Below, one piece after another: positions 45,611 to 59,150 of a stretch of DNA of 64,000 nucleotides. The notes under the pieces are model-generated. The model was not told where the DNA came from. It was given only the letters and a program-made list of their open reading frames with translations, and did not search any database. The stretch spans positions 39,001,213 through 39,065,212 of the forward strand of contig OX467084.1 of the NCBI GenBank assembly GCA_950106755.1, given 5' to 3'. The translations under genes and the position numbers were made by a program. The stretch comes from Climacium dendroides (taxonomy: Eukaryota > Streptophyta > Bryopsida > Hypnales > Climaciaceae). Numbering within the stretch: the stretch's first letter is position 1; the number at the start of each line of letters is the position of its first letter.

Positions 45611-47339
45611 AGTATTTGATTACAAATTTGTATGGTTGAACTCCCAAAAATACTTTTTTTTTCAATTTTTTTACTAACTTATAAGGTAATATGACATATT
45701 TTGTGAATTTATGCCAAATACGTACTCCAATCCTTTAAAAGGTTAAGACCTTTTGATTCAAGCGAGGATTCAAGTGGTGTTTTATAAGTGTGATTCAAAT
45801 TTGGTATTAAAGATTATGATATTCATTTGGTTCCAATGTTCCATCTATTTTATGTTTGTTGTGATACTAAAAAAGTTTAAAAAATCTTCATTTATATCAA
45901 AATAAAATATGCAACTAATTGCAACTATAAGTATTTATACCTAAATAAAAATATAAAATTTTGGAATCTTTTTTTTCATATTATTTTTTATATGATCTTT
46001 TCTCTCTACATATTATTGTATTTATTGAAAATTAAAAATATTCAATTTGATAATCTTAGAAAGTTCTTATTTCTAAAACCATAGATCACAATTTTGTTAG
46101 ACATTCACATATGTTACACATATGATATATTATACTAGGTATAAAATAAGCAATTAAATTAATTTTTTGATTTACTTTTAATATATAAGGAGTAAAAATC
46201 AATAAATACAAAGAACTCTTTAAATATGTGAATTCTTTATAGCTAACTATTTTATCCCTACATCTATAGATTCTATTGAAAATTTTGCCATTGCATTCCT
46301 ACTTGTGCTTCTTAAACCTCAAGAATCTAACTGCATTGTAATAGTGACTTCATGTCACTTCCAATTGACATAGCCTCTTTCTCTAACATGAAATTGTGCT
46401 AGCGAGAATTGTAATTGGTGCTTGCCCAAATTTGGTCATATGAGGATATCTTCTAATATAATATACAATTAAAGAATAAATTTTGTAATCTTGATGTATT
46501 TTCAAGCCTATATACAACAAGTGAATGGAATCTTTATAACCTCATATTCTAATTTTAAACCATATTCTTAAAAAAATTGATCCTTCAATGCAAAAGTACT
46601 AAGTAAAACTTTGAAGCCATAATGGAATATTGTATTTGTATAAAAAAATTTGGTTAACAATAAAGGAGATGAAGCTAAATACCGTAGTTGCATTGCAAAT
46701 CTTTAATTTTGAAAATTGCTCTTGCAAAAGTTAAGAATCTTAGTCATATAGACTTATACAATTACTATACACCAATAAACTGGAAAACAATTTTCTAGAT
46801 CCAAAAAAATTCCTCTAATGTGAGTTGTCAAATGAAGCTCTAGATTGAGTCTAGAATACAAAATTTATTGTCATGATTAGATTTAGGGGGTGAGATAGGG
46901 ATTATTTGGCTAGACAAGTCTCTTCATTCCTCTTATTAAGACCTTGACTACACCTTGGTTTTTCCTTAGCTCCTCCAATACCTACTTCCTATTCATAAAA
47001 ATCTTGTTTAAATGCCTTAGAATATGATACCAACCTTACACCCTAATGACCAATTTTCCAATGGGTTAAGAAATTCAACATGTGACTCAATTTATGGGAA
47101 CTCAAGGGACAATAGGTATTAGGGATACCTACCTTGTGTGTATATATTAAAAGAACAATCTTCCTAATTTCTTAGGTTTTACATGAAAAATTAGGTGCCA
47201 CATAATATTTAAAACACTAAATGAAAGGATATCAAACATATGCTCTATCATAAATTATTTAGACATCATATGAATATTTTATAAAAATTCAAATTACTTT
47301 TGAAGGATATTATATTTTTAAGGCAATTATGACTATGGA
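45611..47339. other. AT-rich non-coding stretch
   Basis: I see no ORF, RNA gene or delimited repeat here. Confidence 0.5.
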
Positions 47340-47344
47340 GGTAT

Positions 47345-48075
47345 ATACCTTATTCTCCTAAGGACCAAGGAGTATTTCAAATTTTCAAAATTGTGAAGAT
47401 GTATTATAAAATGTAAGTTATAATAGTAGTGTTTAAAATTTGATTTATAGATCATATTCATACAATTAGATCAACTAATACTTAAACTAATATTTTTCAG
47501 TAAAATCACAAGTTAGAAATTGAAAATTCCTTCTAAAATCAATTGTAGATTGAATATCTGTGATTTTCATACAAAAATGCATTTTTTCATCCATCAATAT
47601 TTTTGAAGATTCTTTTGTTAGTTCTTTAACATTTGTATGACATAGATTGATTAGATTCTAAAGATTTTGCCTTAAAAATATTCTACTATTCAATAGGTAC
47701 TAATAGATTTGGCTTCAAAAATAACCTTTTCAATTTTAAAAAATGACCTTTATAAACAACTTGAATAAAAAATTAAAATAAATATTGTCAAAATCACTAT
47801 GATTAGAATGATTAGAAAAAAATTCTTGTAAAAATCGAAAGTATTCAATCTACAATCAATTTTAGAAGAAAATTTTAAGTTTGGCTTCAAAATATTATTG
47901 AAAACATTAATTTGTATATTAGTTGATGTGGTTGTATGGATACGATCTATTGATCATATTTTACAACTATTGTTTCAAAGTCATTATTAAATTATCATTC
48001 TGAGTTGCATTTTATAATACATCTTTGCAATTTTGGAAATCTAAATTACTGCCTAGTACTTTATAGGTTAAGAGG
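47345..48075. mobile_element. Foldback/MITE-like element with about 220-bp inverted arms
   Basis: 47350-47570 pairs with 48070-47835. Shared blocks in order are AAGATGTATTATAAAATG, GATCATA...CATACAA, ATCAACTAATA and TTCTAAAATCAATTGTAGATTGAATA. Roughly 270 bp lie between the arms. No target duplication was identified. Confidence 0.7.
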
Positions 48076-48183
48076 TTAGTTTTGATCAACCTTGCTATCT
48101 CATTTTGTTTGGCCTCACAACTTTTTGAATTTCATTGCACTTACTACTTCTATAACTACACAATGACATAGTAAGGTAGCAGA

Positions 48184-48378
48184 CCTATTTTCAATTAGCC
48201 ACTTATTTTCATAGATTAGGCTACTGTATTTCCAATTAGTTGTAATTGAAAATAGGACTCTCATTGATAATTGTGGCTTTCAATGTACATATTGTGATCA
48301 TTCTATGCTTTCAATGTACACTTCCTCCACATTTATGTTGTTCTTGCTCTGCATGTACATTGAAAGTCACAATTATCA
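48184..48378. repeat. Two adjacent short inverted repeats
   Basis: CCTATTTTCAATTA (48184) pairs with TAATTGAAAATAGG (48243). The 26-bp arm at 48265-48290 pairs with 48353-48378 with one mismatch (TGATAATTGTGGCTTTC against GAAAGTCACAATTATCA). Confidence 0.75.
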
Positions 48379-49124
48379 CTTACATTGAAGCATTTGGGTG
48401 GAAATAGGTTGGCCTATATAACAAGAATTGGTTGAACAAAATCTTCATGGTGATTTTGTTTGACAAAAAAAATGTATATATAAATTGGAAATCCTTATAA
48501 AATCTATTTCTTTAAGCAAGGAAATTTTTTCCCTCACCATACCCATACTCCAGAAATGTTGAATTGCTTTAAGTGATTGGAAATGGGTCATTTACTTTAA
48601 GGTAGACCAACCCAATTTAGTTCTTTGTCCAATTCCATCTTTTACTTTTGTCCTCAATTCCAAAACATCCAAATTTGTTTATTTTTTGAAAAAATTATTG
48701 CATTAATGCCTACAAGGAGTAATGTGTCAATTCTTTATTGGTAAGTACTTCAGTGCCATTTATGGAGATGTGATTACATGGAGAGGTGATTATGAGTTGT
48801 TTACGGGACATTTATGACTAAACTCTATAGACTACACTTTTTTTTGTAAAGTTGCGTGGACCCAATGGCAGAAGGTTGTTAGTTGTGCTGATAAGATAAC
48901 TTAAATCCTGCATGACAAATCTTCCAGTCAAATCAAACGCCTTCCCTTCATTGGTATTAATAAAATAAAACATTGAAGCTCAAACTGAATCATACTACAC
49001 GTAGAATATGTAAACTTATAAACCAGCTGCACAAAGAGTCAGCTCTCTTTTCGAAGTTGAAACGTAATGGTCACTAAATTAAAGCATCCACCGCCTGTGA
49101 AGTTGAAACGTAGTTGTCACCAAA
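48379..49124. other. Upstream flank of the P450 gene
   Basis: AT-rich. A direct repeat GAAGTTGAAACGTA occurs near 49056 and 49099, followed each time by a GTCAC core; it may be a promoter element. Confidence 0.4.
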
Positions 49125-49324
49125 AGTGTCCACCTCCTGTAATGTACACTTTTGCACACATTCCTGAAGCAAGCAAAATGTGCAAATAGTCTGCATTTCA
49201 GGAGGTGGACACTGGAAGAATCCGAGCCCGGTATGGACCTCCAACCTTATAAACCAGTTGCTCAGAGCTCTAGTTCACTCAGAATCCATACCGTCTTGCT
49301 TATATAATTCCACTACAGTGGAAT
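49125..49324 (+). promoter_or_regulatory. Probable P450 promoter
   Basis: TATATAA at 49301-49307, about 170 bp before the start codon. Directly after it is a perfect inverted repeat, ATTCCACT-AC-AGTGGAAT (49307-49324). Further upstream a 15-bp inverted pair, AGTGTCCACCTCCTG (49125-49139) and its complement (49199-49213), brackets the region. Confidence 0.5.
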
Positions 49325-49477
49325 TTGCACATCGTCATTAATTCACAGAGCGTCACTTCCGTGTACCCTTCAGTTCTGAGCGTGCAACTGACTGCGGAGC
49401 CAAGCTGCACTATTTTGTGTTTTGAGAGAGATCTTGACTTCCTTTAAATTGCAGAGTACCGGTTGTGTAAGAAGGCT

Positions 49478-52400
49478 ATGGAAGACTGGAGATCATGGCT
49501 TGTGGAGAGGAGCAATCTCACAGTGGTTTCTGTCGTTTTCAGCACCGTCTTGGCTTACCTTCTGTGGGCGCTTGCAGATCGCTGGGTGCTGCACAGAGGA
49601 CGCAAAGGGCCTGTGCAATGGCCCATTCTAGGTACCATAGGCTTCATCCGTTTGGATCCCTCACTGTATAAATCATCTCTGTTCTCTTCATCTTTGAGTT
49701 GTGCAGGCTATAGTTGGGACATTGAAGCCATGCTTTGGTTCTGAAGGAATTGAATTTCTGTTTCTGTTGTGTAGTTGTTTCGAGATTTTGATCAGATTGG
49801 GGTTCGTATTTGTAGTCTGATGGATTTAATATTGGTGCGCATGATCACAATTGTTAGGGGCGACGGTGGAAGTGCTACGAAATTTTCACCAGTTCAACGA
49901 CTGGGCGGTGTTTTATTTCCTCCGAGACGGGCTCACTTTTGGCTGCAAATTGGTGAATGTGAACTTCATCTTCACTGCTGACCCTACTAATGTGGAATAC
50001 ATTCTGAAGACTAACTTTGCTAACTACCCGAAGGTTAGTCGGTTGAATTACTTGCATTTTCAGTGGCCTTTAGCACATTTTCGGACTAACTCATTAGTGA
50101 CATTTGATAGCAATTTATAGAGGCTGCAGTGAGCATAGTGCAAGTTGTTCTAGCTTTTTCAGGTAGTTTCACAGGTAATTGTACATACTGTGAGGAGATA
50201 TACTGTGTCTCATTTATTACTCTTTAGTGTTCATTTCAACTTTTTCCCAGCGTTGTCATGTCCGATTGTTCGACCTTGCTAGCTGCACTAGAGATATCCA
50301 AGAGTTCACGGTCACAATTTCTTATTTAAATATGGGACGCAAAGTCTTTAAATTCCTGAGTAGGTATGCGTAAGTGTCGTCTGCTTCACTGTGTAAAGTC
50401 ACAGCCTTTCATTTGCCTGCGTGCTCAGAGTCAAGATGGCAAGCTTTTGAATTGTTGCTAAATAATTCAGGGAAAAATGTTTCACGACAACTTTGATATA
50501 TTTCTGGGAGATGGCATTTTCAATGTGGATGGTGAGAGTTGGAAACAGCAGCGCAAGACGGCTAGCTTTGAATTTGCTTCGCGAAAGCTGCGAGATTTCA
50601 GCACTGTGATCTTTCGAGATTACTCCGTGAAAGCGGCGTTTATCATCACCAAGGCTTGCATGACACAGCAGCCACTTGACATGCAGGTTAGTTTCTCGAT
50701 CATACCTTTGAGTGAGCTTAGCTTGGGGGTCACCTGTGAATTTTAAAAACTAGGAGAAAACATGGATAAGGCATAATAATGAAATAAAATAATAATACGC
50801 TAGAAATCTGACGAAGAATTTACGATTGCAATGGGCTTTACCATTACAGGACTTGTTCATGAGGTTTACTTTGGATTCTATCTTCAAAATAGCGTTCGGG
50901 TACGAGATTGACACGCTGAAGCCGGGACTGCCGGAAGTGCCGTTCGCCAAGGCATTTGATATCACAAATGAGGTCACTTCCAAAAGGTTTCTGAATCCCT
51001 TCTGGAAGTTGCAGCGAGTTCTCAAAGTAGGCGATGAGGCTGCTGTGGTGGCCAGTGCGAAGGTGGTGAATGATTTAACGTACAATGTCATTAAGGCTAG
51101 AAAATCGGAGGTGACCGTGAGCACAAAAGGGCTCGGGAAAGACGATCATCATACTTCGGTGAGTGCACAGTAATTTGCTTTCACGATTTTCTCTTTCAGA
51201 GCTGACAACGTCTTCCCGTATATGATGTGACAGAGGTTTCTGATGATCTAAGCTGAGACCTGAAAGGATGTGCTCATACAGATAACAACACCATTTGCTC
51301 AAATAAAATGAGGTTTATTACATATAAGTAGTCCGCTTTGGTCGGTTGTTTTCGATGGCAGAGTCAATAAAAAGCCCCCATCTGACAAAACAGGGGCTTT
51401 GCGAAACATCTTAGACAGTTCTACCTCATGTTTGTTGCAAAATCTCCATCATGCAGGGGAAAGGCGACCTCTTCACCAGGTTCATGCTCTTGAACGAGGA
51501 AGGAGGAGAGCAGCAGTTCACAGACAAGAACTTTCGTGATACTCTACTGAATTTTATAATCGCTGGAAGAGACACCACTGCCGTCACTTTATCATGGTTT
51601 GTATACATGATGACAGTGCACCCTCATGTTGGTGACAAAATTTTCCAGGAGCTTCTTGCTCTAGAAACCGAGTCACAAGCAGTGAATACCAAATCTGAGT
51701 CCGAGACATTAGGTGGGGAAGATGACTTCAACCAACGAATTTTACGGTTCTCGGAGTTACTCACTTTTGACAGCCTTCTGAAGCTCCATTACCTTCATGC
51801 GTGCATCATGGAGACCTTGCGCCTGTATCCTGCTGTACCAATGGTAAGTGAATCTCTGCACCCTGATGTACATGTCAACTTTTTGTCACACGTTATTTGA
51901 CTAATGTCATGTATCCTGTGGAGTGTTAGAATACATGGGTAAGGATGGTCTATATTATAAGCTTGCCGAAAATATTGAATTATTTTGCTGATAATATTGA
52001 ATTAACTTACTTTTAGATTAATCACTTGGGCTAGGCATATTCCATGGAGTTTTAATGTTTTGTTATGAATTTGGGTGGGCGAGGAAGATAATGCGCCAGA
52101 TAACTCAAATCTGGAGCCCACTTCAAAGTTGAATCTCATATCAATTAAAATTGTAGTGCTCTTGCAGAGATCTCAAAAACTAATCTGGTTTTCAAACTTA
52201 CTGCTGCATTCTCACACCACAAGCCTTGAACTCTGACATCCATCCCCTTGACTTGTGAATGTGTGTAGGACGTGAAAAGTGCAGCGGCGGATGACGTACT
52301 TCCTGATGGGACAGCAGTAAAGAAAGGCAGCATGGTTTCCTACCTAGCCTATGCAATGGGGCGAATGCCTGCTTTATGGGGTCCGGATGCAACACAGTTC

Positions 52401-53615
52401 AAGCCAGAGAGGTGGCTTGTAGACGGGGTTGTCCAGCCTGAATCTCCCTTCAAATTTTCTGCTTTTCAAGTAAGCCAACCAGTCTTGAATTAATTGTCAC
52501 TTCAATATTTTGCAAGCCTCAGATGTTGTATAAATGATGTAGAGTACATCTATTATTAGTATAACTGTGCACAACATCAAACTTTGCTTTCATAATCGCA
52601 ATGTAGTCTTACAATTTCCTATTGGCAAGCTGCCATTCAAGAGGGCTGAAGATCTCGGTTTTAAGCCATTACCACCTCGGTTCTGGTTTCTATATTGACA
52701 CTCGAGTCAATATAGAGCGTGGTTAGTTGTGGTCGAGCATGAGACACCCTTTTAAGGTAGAACGACGTTGAACTGGACATGATTTTCGAAGCTCAGATAT
52801 CTGAATTAGCCTCCGATTCTTCGCCCGTGTTTGCAATGGCGCTGGCTGCTGCTCGTTTTGATGGCCATTCCAGCTAGTGGCAGCCACTCGCGAAGAAGGT
52901 ACGCGGATTGATTTAATGCTGTTTCGTTTTACCTTCAATACGAGGCTATTCCACAATTCGATCTCGAAATCGATTGCTGCGGTCTACGAATGCATGTGTC
53001 CGAAGCAGTCGTCCTCCATGATTCTTGATATAACGGCACGGTCCTAGTGTGGGGGGCCAATATTGGAACCCACACAAAAAACGGGTAGTACCTCTCATTT
53101 CGTCTGTGAGTCGAAACCGATCCCATAGTCTTCTTTCATCCCATCAAAGGGACATTCACACCAAGGGATATCTTCATCTTGAGAGGGCATAAATAATTAA
53201 CCCCCAGTGTGACGGAGGATTGCCATCGAGATTGGAGGGAATTCGACCCACTCCAGTCAGACACAAGTTTGGGAATGAGTTCTGTGAAATGTTCAGCACA
53301 TTCAAGAAGACTGTTGCTCCTGATTTGAGTTGCCTCACTTTTGCATTTTCGAGGACCATGTTCATTTAGTTTGGTTCCTGCTTGGTGTGCTTCAATGACG
53401 GTCCCGTGGACGTGACAATGCAGGCAGGACCTCGGATTTGCCTTGGAAGGGACTCCGCCATGCTGCAGCTGCGGATGTGTCTTGCTCTTTTATGCCGGTT
53501 CTTCAAGTTCCAGCTGGAGCCAGACTGTGTTGTCACATATCGCCAAATGTCTACCTTGCTGTTGGCTAATGGCTTACATGTCAAAATATTCAAGCTTTGG
53601 TCCCCTTGTGATTAG
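49478..53615 (+). CDS. Cytochrome P450, CYP704-type fatty-acid hydroxylase
   Basis: Seven exons: 49478-49631, 49858-50033, 50471-50686, 50850-51158, 51457-51843, 52269-52469 and 53424-53615. All introns are GT...AG, and the frame is continuous for 544 aa, a normal length. An N-terminal membrane anchor (about residues 14-36: LTVVSVVFSTVLAYLLWAL) is followed by the Pro-rich hinge GPVQWPILG. Then come GDGIFNVDGESWKQQRKTAS, I-helix AGRDTTAVTL, K-helix ETLRLYP, PERW, and the haem loop FQAGPRICLG with the Cys ligand. These fit the CYP86 clan and especially CYP704, whose plant members omega-hydroxylate long-chain fatty acids for sporopollenin and cutin in the ER. Substrate is inferred from family only. 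The FQ|AGPRICLG junction is an exon boundary. Intron 6 (954 bp) contains a perfect hairpin at 52690-52715. Confidence 0.92.
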
Positions 53616-53689
53616 TTGATATACGAACTTAGTGTATTGTAATGTACTGAACATTAGAGCATTGTCTGTCCATCACCGAAGTAACAGAT

Positions 53690-55125
53690 TTTAACCCCTA
53701 AAGTTCCTTCAGTATGTTTTCAACAAAATCGCTCTAAAAACTGTCATTTCTAGTACGACTACCAAATTTTTGAAATTTGTTTTGGACAGATACATGTAGG
53801 ACAGACACATGTAACCGTAGGATCTTGTATTATGCTGACTTGGTAACATGTGATAAAAATTTCAGAAATTTTCACCGTATGGATTGCAAGATATAAGTAT
53901 TCAAATTCACTAAAATCATTTTTTTGCCCTGTGAAAAACAGGGCAACTGCACTTCACAAGCTCACTTTTCTTAGAAAAGATGTTCAAAATGTTGGTGCTT
54001 CTTTGAATTCTTTTTCCTAGACAAGTTGGCTATATGCTTTGAAAAATTTTACAGCATTTGAAATTGTACAACATGTCGGAAAAAAATAGTAAGTAGAAAG
54101 ACATAGAAAATGATTCAAAATTCAAAATTTTTAAGAATTTTGTTATGGAATTGAAGAATGTCAATCCCAATGGTTGAGATGTTGCAATAAACAATTTACT
54201 TACTATGATTTTATTTTTTTCAAAAAATATTAAAAATTGAGTAAGATAAAGGACTTTAAAGCTTGTTTTAGAGTAGAGAATCCATAACTGCCCGCAAACA
54301 AAAATTGCTCAAAATTTCATCTTATTAATTAAAATGGAATGGTTCAAAGCTTTCTACGTACTTATAACTCTAGAAAATCAATTTCAAATTTTTGTTTACA
54401 AAAAAATGTGATTTTTACTAATTTGTCTGGAGATGAAAAAAGTAACATATTCAGCCATAACTTTTAACTCATATTTTCAAATGTCATGAAATTTGGTGTA
54501 TATGAAAGATATTCTTCATCCCCACCTTTTATTAAATAATTAAAATTTTAGCCTAAAATATGTAAATCTCTAGTCACATGTATCTGTCTAAATTTTCTAT
54601 ATTGCCAAAAAACGGATGTTGGTCCCTTAGGTGTTAAGTTGGAATTTTATCAATATTTCTCACTATCATATGCGCAATATTTTCATGAATATTCCTACTG
54701 ACAATGGATAGCTTTAGGAACTCTAGTCTGTAGATGTTTTTGTCAAGCAAAAAATTGGAGATCATACCTTAACCCCTAAAGGTTCAAACACCTTTTTTGG
54801 CATCATAGCAATTTTGGGCAGCTCACTACGAATGGAATTTTTATTTCTTTTCTTTGAAAATTTCATACAACATATGTCCAAGGAGTAGCTTTAAGGTGCA
54901 ACAACTTTTGACTACATGGTTAAAAAATTATTGTATGATATGTAATTTTCAACATTAGGCGGGCAACTTGGACAACCCAAAAAACTTCTTTAAGAAATAA
55001 AAATTTGAAATTGATTCTCCAGATTTATATATATGTGGAAAGCTTTGAATTATTCCATTTTCAATTAATGAGATGAAAGTTATGAGGAGTTTTAGTTTGT
55101 GGGTAGGTATGGAATCTCTAAACAC
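53690..55125. repeat. Dispersed repeats: R1 copies C and D, and a TTAACCCCTAAAG-headed block
   Basis: 53690-53930 resembles 26.6-26.83 kb (ACCCCTAAAG, TAGGATCTTGTA, GATTGCAAGATAT). 54105-54420 runs in the copy A orientation. 54770-55125 runs opposite, so 54270-54395 and 54985-55118 form an inverted pair. Copy C has the unoccupied TTAA site (AGCTTTAAGGTGC). Confidence 0.75.
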
Positions 55126-55970
55126 CATGTCAATAATAACATCCAATGTAATGATCTACAAAACATAAAAACACAAGTTGTTTTATTAGACATTCACTAC
55201 AATTTGTCTCTTTAAATCATGAAAACATCACATAAAACACTTATTTTTTATAGTGAGTAATTTAAATCTTTTTTAAATTATTAATTCTAACATTTGAAAT
55301 GTACTCTATAATAGGTCTCACATTGTTTCTAAAGTAACTGCTATTAAAGTCCCCAAGATCCTAGTAGGTGTTCAAAATAAACCAAAATCTATAAAAGTAT
55401 AGATATTAAGAGTTGTCCTTTGGAAAGGCAAAAAATGAAGCATTTGACAAAATCCTAGCATATATTGAAAGCAAATCAAAATCCCTAAACAAGGCAAATG
55501 AGAGGACACAAAGCATATAATTTGTTGAAAGCAAATCAAAATCCCATGTCCTCTCATTTGCCTTGCTTACTACTTCTTTGTACCCATCTTGTTGTTCAAA
55601 CTTTGTTCCAACCTCCCCTCTTCCATATTGGTAGTTCTTCCTTCCTCTTTTCTATGTTGTTGTCGCACTTTTAAAGACAATATCAAAAGACGATATAAGA
55701 ATTAGGATTAAAGCTCCTATGAAAAAAAAAAAAAAAACAAGGAAGAGATTTGTAGATTTATCCTTAGTAGAATCTTTTGGATAACTTCTTCAATTTGTAA
55801 GTTTATATGCCAAAAAAAATTAACACCCACAAATGATGTGCTTCAAATGCACTTCAATATTTAATAGAATTATTAGACACTTAATCAATTGTAAGGAAGT
55901 CAACAAAATTTGTTGAAAATAATAAGGCTAGATTTTGTCTAAGAATCTTTGAAGTATGAAGATTTGAGGC
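55126..55970. repeat. Non-coding stretch with a 19-bp inverted repeat
   Basis: CAAGGCAAATGAGAGGACA (55490-55508) pairs perfectly with 55547-55565. TTGAAAGCAAATCAAAATCC is also repeated directly (about 55464 and 55523). Nothing coding. Confidence 0.7.
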
Positions 55971-55973
55971 CAA

Positions 55974-56189
55974 CACTAGAAGAAACCAAAAATTTTGATG
56001 TCTAAGGGAACAAATTTTAGGTGACGTTGAAGAAAACAACCCATGTTTTTCTAACAACAATTATCTCCACTGGACATCATTATTGACATGAAAAATATAG
56101 GTTGTTTTTTTCAACGTCACCTAAAATCCATTCCCTTTGACGTCGATTGTTTTTTTGAATGTCACCTAAAACAAGGTTTTCTTATGTTG
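55974..56189. mobile_element. CACTA-type MITE, 216 bp
   Basis: It starts CACTAGAAGAAACC, one base off the CACTACAAGAAA end of plant CACTA elements. It ends GGTTTTCTTATGTTG (inverse CAACATAAGAAAACC). The 3-bp duplication CAA (55971-55973 and 56190-56192) is the CACTA length. Inside, TTTTAGGTGACGTTGAA and its complement form a subterminal inverted repeat. Confidence 0.7.
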
Positions 56190-56192
56190 CAA

Positions 56193-59150
56193 CTTCGCAA
56201 ATTTTAAGATGCTAAATTAGTTTTTAGGCCATAAACAAGTCAATTTGTATTCATTTTTTTACATTTAATATCACTTTGGATAATTATTTCCTTACCATTT
56301 TGTTTGTACTTCCAAGCTGTGACTCCAACTTTGGTGGTTGTTCTTGTTGTTCTTTGTCTTTTTTTTCTTCTGCCTCTTCATTAATGTATTGAACTAAGTT
56401 AATTATTTTCTTGATTCCAATCAATAACTAGAGTCAATATCTATATGAGCTTCATATAAATCAATTTTAGCCTCTACAAGATCATCCCTACAATCTTTTG
56501 CTATTGCTTTTATGAGTGATTTTTCCCACGTGAAGAAAAAAAACACCCCTAGAGCTTGGCGAGGGGGACTGTGTAGACCCTAACCTAAATTGCCTCCAAG
56601 CAATGGAATCCTATAACCGTAGATAATATTCTAAACTCAAAATTACCTTAAAATCGTGATTAGGGCACCAAAAAAGACTCTAATTTAGACCTGAAAAGTG
56701 GATCCAGCACATGATACCATCACATGAAGACCACCATTTCACATGCATTGACTTCATTTGCAATTAGCACTTAATTTCCTATATTCAGCCCTAAAAAATT
56801 CAATCCTTTCAAGTAATTAGAATAATACCTCCTCTTCTTTTGTCACTTTATTTATAAACTCTAATTAGTACAATTTGGGTAGCACTTCTGCACTTGCTCC
56901 AAAACAAAAAAAACTAATTAATTATATATTCTTCTTAAACATCCCCATCCCACGAGAGAATCCAATGCATGTGTAATGACCCATTCAATCAAAACAAGGC
57001 AAGAAGGTATTGTAATCAATCATTACAATTTTCTTCGTATTTAGCATAGTAGAAAAAGGTCATAATACAATTAGACACCAAGAGAAAAACAATCACCACA
57101 GCATGGCAGCAGACCTCCTTGCACTAATTCAACTCTCTTGTCTTCATCCTTGTTCCAAATTGGGCAAGCCATAGCTTGTAGCTTGCTAAAAAACCTAACT
57201 TTCCTATCTTCATTTTCCCAAAAATTCAAGTCGTTTAGTTAAGCCAACCACCCGCCATCGCTCGTCAAAGTAGGCAGTCTTTCGTGGTGGCGGCAGCTAA
57301 TCTTCTCTCACTAAATTGGCCACCAGTGCCTTATCTGTGTTCCAAATGGGTCGAACCTAAACTTTTTGGAAAGCCAACTCAAAGTCACATCTCCTCACCA
57401 ATTTTCAACTCCATGAAAGTTGCCACACTCCTATTATTGCTTGCCAAAGTAGGCAATCCAAATCTCACTTCCAATTCTCCCCTCATTCTCAAGCACTTTC
57501 CCATCTAACCTCAAAAACCTCCATTTTCCACCCCTTTTTTTCATAAACAATGAAACCTACTCAACAAATTGTTCCTACAAGATTCCCTTCTTTAATCCTT
57601 AACAATTTAACTCCCTATTTTAGGAACAATTTCAATAACTCATAAATGCTTCAAAAGCTCCCAAAACACATGCACATATACAAAAATTGCAAAGAGGAGA
57701 GAGAATGAGCATCGAACCCTAATTTCGCCTATATCCAACTTCTTAACATATTAAAACCCCTAATGATGTTCATCCAACTCTAATTTATTGAAAACCCGCT
57801 AAAATAGTGTAAAATGCGCCAATTTAGAGCAAATTATGATAATTTGGCACAAACTATACCAATTTAGTGCAAACCCCCCTAAATTACTTTTTTTTTTTTT
57901 TTTCAATTTTACTGTTTTTACTCCATTTTAGTGATTCCTTCACTATTCTAGTATTCTAGTAGTAATTTTAAGTTTACTAACTTGTTTTGTGTTTTTTCAT
58001 ATTTATTATTTTTTGTGGGTTTCAATTTACTTTTAGCTTCATTTCCTACTTGTAGCATTTTGGTTTTGATTTTTTATGTTTTACTTTCTATTTTTTTGGT
58101 TTTCATTTTTATGTTTTTTATATTTGTAATTTCTCTTTGGTTTCTAAACACCCAAAAAATTGGTAATCCTAGCATCACTTCATGCACCATCAATAATAGA
58201 ATGCTTATGATGGAGTTATTCTCTAATATCATTTTCCATTTGTAAGATTTTTGTCTTCACCTTTTAAACATTCTACCATATGCCTAATTTAATTATTTTA
58301 CCACATCATGCTTAAAGTCTTTTTAGTTTTAAATCCCTAGATTCTTCCTAAATTTTTTCCCATTATTTTCTCTTAACTGCATTTCTAGATTTTTCTCCTA
58401 AATTCCTAAAATTTTTGTTCTCATATCACAAAAAAACTCCCTAAATCATGGTTATAGCTTAATCCGGAGTACTAACACTTCTGGATGTACAAATTCAAGC
58501 ATAATGTTTATATTTTTCACAATCTAATAAGTGAGCAAATATGGTGGTTCACAACTTTATATAAAATAAGACCTCTATATGTTAAATTCTTAGCTTGTTG
58601 TGCTTAATAAATCAACTTGATAGTGATTCAAGTAGCCATCCATTCATTCTAGCCCTTGGTAATTGCCTTCTACTTGAATAATGAAAGCTATTTCTCTTTG
58701 TCTACTTTTTCCTACCCTCAACTAGAGTGACCAATGCTAACAATGGAGAAATGAAGTTTTTCTACATTTAACATGATCAATTAGCAAGGCATTATGATAT
58801 TAACATCCTCCACATCACATCATCAATTGTTTAGAACATGCATTTCTAGATACTATTTTATTCCCTTTTGCGGGCTCTTATATTCTATGAGATTATAAGA
58901 CTTTTTAAGTGGACTACAATTTAATTTTATCACTAAGTAATGGCTATTTTTGACAATTACAAGAAGTATTAAAATCTTTGATGATGGTCACCCACAACTG
59001 TACCAATATAAAGCAACTTAAAATTATGAATTCTAATGGATCTATTGTTGTAAATGCCACCTTCTGCATAAATGCACCGCCCCATTAATTTTGCTATAAA
59101 ATAAGTGTGAAGATGGATGTGGTGCCTGTATTGTTAGTGTGACAACGTTG
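56193..59150. other. Long non-coding AT-rich stretch
   Basis: 57.1-57.5 kb is slightly GC-richer, with a repeated GTTCCAAATGGG-like phrase but no frame I can support. 57770-57860 repeats AATTTAG(T/A)GCAAA. A frame at 57982-58245 is a poly-T-driven hydrophobic artefact. Confidence 0.45.

Noticed and set aside
57982..58245. 87-codon hydrophobic frame
   Set aside because: Produced by T-rich low complexity; no start context or homologous motif recognised.
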